Assembly: GCA_965240325.2 (NCBI GenBank)
Contig: OZ251225.1
Coordinates: 2,232,001 to 2,296,000, forward strand
DNA: 64,000 nucleotides
Origin: Rebecca billardiae RCC1528
Taxonomy: Eukaryota; Haptophyta
Reading direction: 5' to 3'
The notes below the pieces were generated by a model. It did no database searches. It was not told the DNA's origin and saw nothing but the letters and a program-made list of their open reading frames with translations. The position numbers and the translations under genes are program-made. Below are positions 63,819-64,000 of the stretch, piece after piece (positions within the stretch are counted from its first letter, which is position 1; each line of letters begins with the position of its first letter).

Positions 63819-64000
63819 AGTCGTCCCGTACGTAACTAGACTCCATCCAGCGGCGCGCCGCCCAGCGCCGCGCCGCCGCCGGCCCGGCCGGCCGGCCGGG
63901 CGCGGGCGCGTCGGCGGCTGGCGTGCGCCGAGTGTGGATGTCGGTCGTCGGCCGAGCTGCCCTCATCACAGACGGCCCTTACCTGACCCCCTGCGCGTGC

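Overview
This window is nuclear DNA from a eukaryote, most likely a secondary-plastid alga of the haptophyte type (stramenopile-like alternatives remain open). Coding DNA is very GC-rich. Genes carry short GT-AG introns of about 130-190 nt. One plastid protein has a signal peptide followed by a transit-like segment. EsV-1-7 repeats, an ShKT-like exon, SPPP-rich surface proteins, polycystin-like and TRP-like membrane proteins and dense microsatellites also point to an alga. There are no operons. The organism call is inference; no rRNA or plastid marker is present.

Layout. 1-8.1 kb: the 5' end of a type II membrane protein (-), a secreted alpha/beta hydrolase (-) in a head-to-head pair with a three-exon coiled-coil protein (+), then a secreted or anchored protein of unknown function (+). 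8.1-11 kb: gene-poor, with interspersed repeats. 11-24.8 kb: one giant minus-strand gene of 17 exons. It encodes a signal peptide, 15 LRRs (one per exon), about 1000 residues of SPPP repeat, REJ/PKD-like domains, a GPS motif and several membrane spans. 24.8-30.3 kb: repeats, an inverted repeat pair around a Myb-like gene fragment, a 700-bp compound microsatellite and a broken HTH-ubiquitin-protease gene. 30.4-38.6 kb: SART3/Prp24-like (-), Sel1-MYND (-) and a coilin-La motif fusion (+). 38.6-44.6 kb: minisatellites, a large palindrome and repeat-element copies. 44.7-46.2 kb: an EsV-1-7 repeat protein (-). 46.3-48.1 kb: a second palindrome and a MITE-like element. 48.2-63.5 kb: a gene-dense block with a histidine-rich type II membrane protein (+), a CbbY-PsbP fusion (-), IMP4 (+), an LRR-TRP channel (+), an ShKT-like exon (-), SPF30 (-) and MRD1/RBM19 (+). 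63.5-64 kb: (AT)n and another repeat copy.

How the genes work together. Five genes serve nuclear RNP biology: SART3 (U4/U6 recycling), coilin-La (nuclear bodies), SPF30 (spliceosome assembly), IMP4 and MRD1 (SSU processome). Four head-to-head pairs have start codons only 115-240 bp apart, suggesting shared bidirectional promoters. The most unusual items are the LRR-SPPP-REJ-GPS receptor with its one-exon-per-LRR array, the coilin-La fusion, and the CbbY-PsbP fusion with an internal thylakoid-type signal. Everything was read by eye; no database search was possible.
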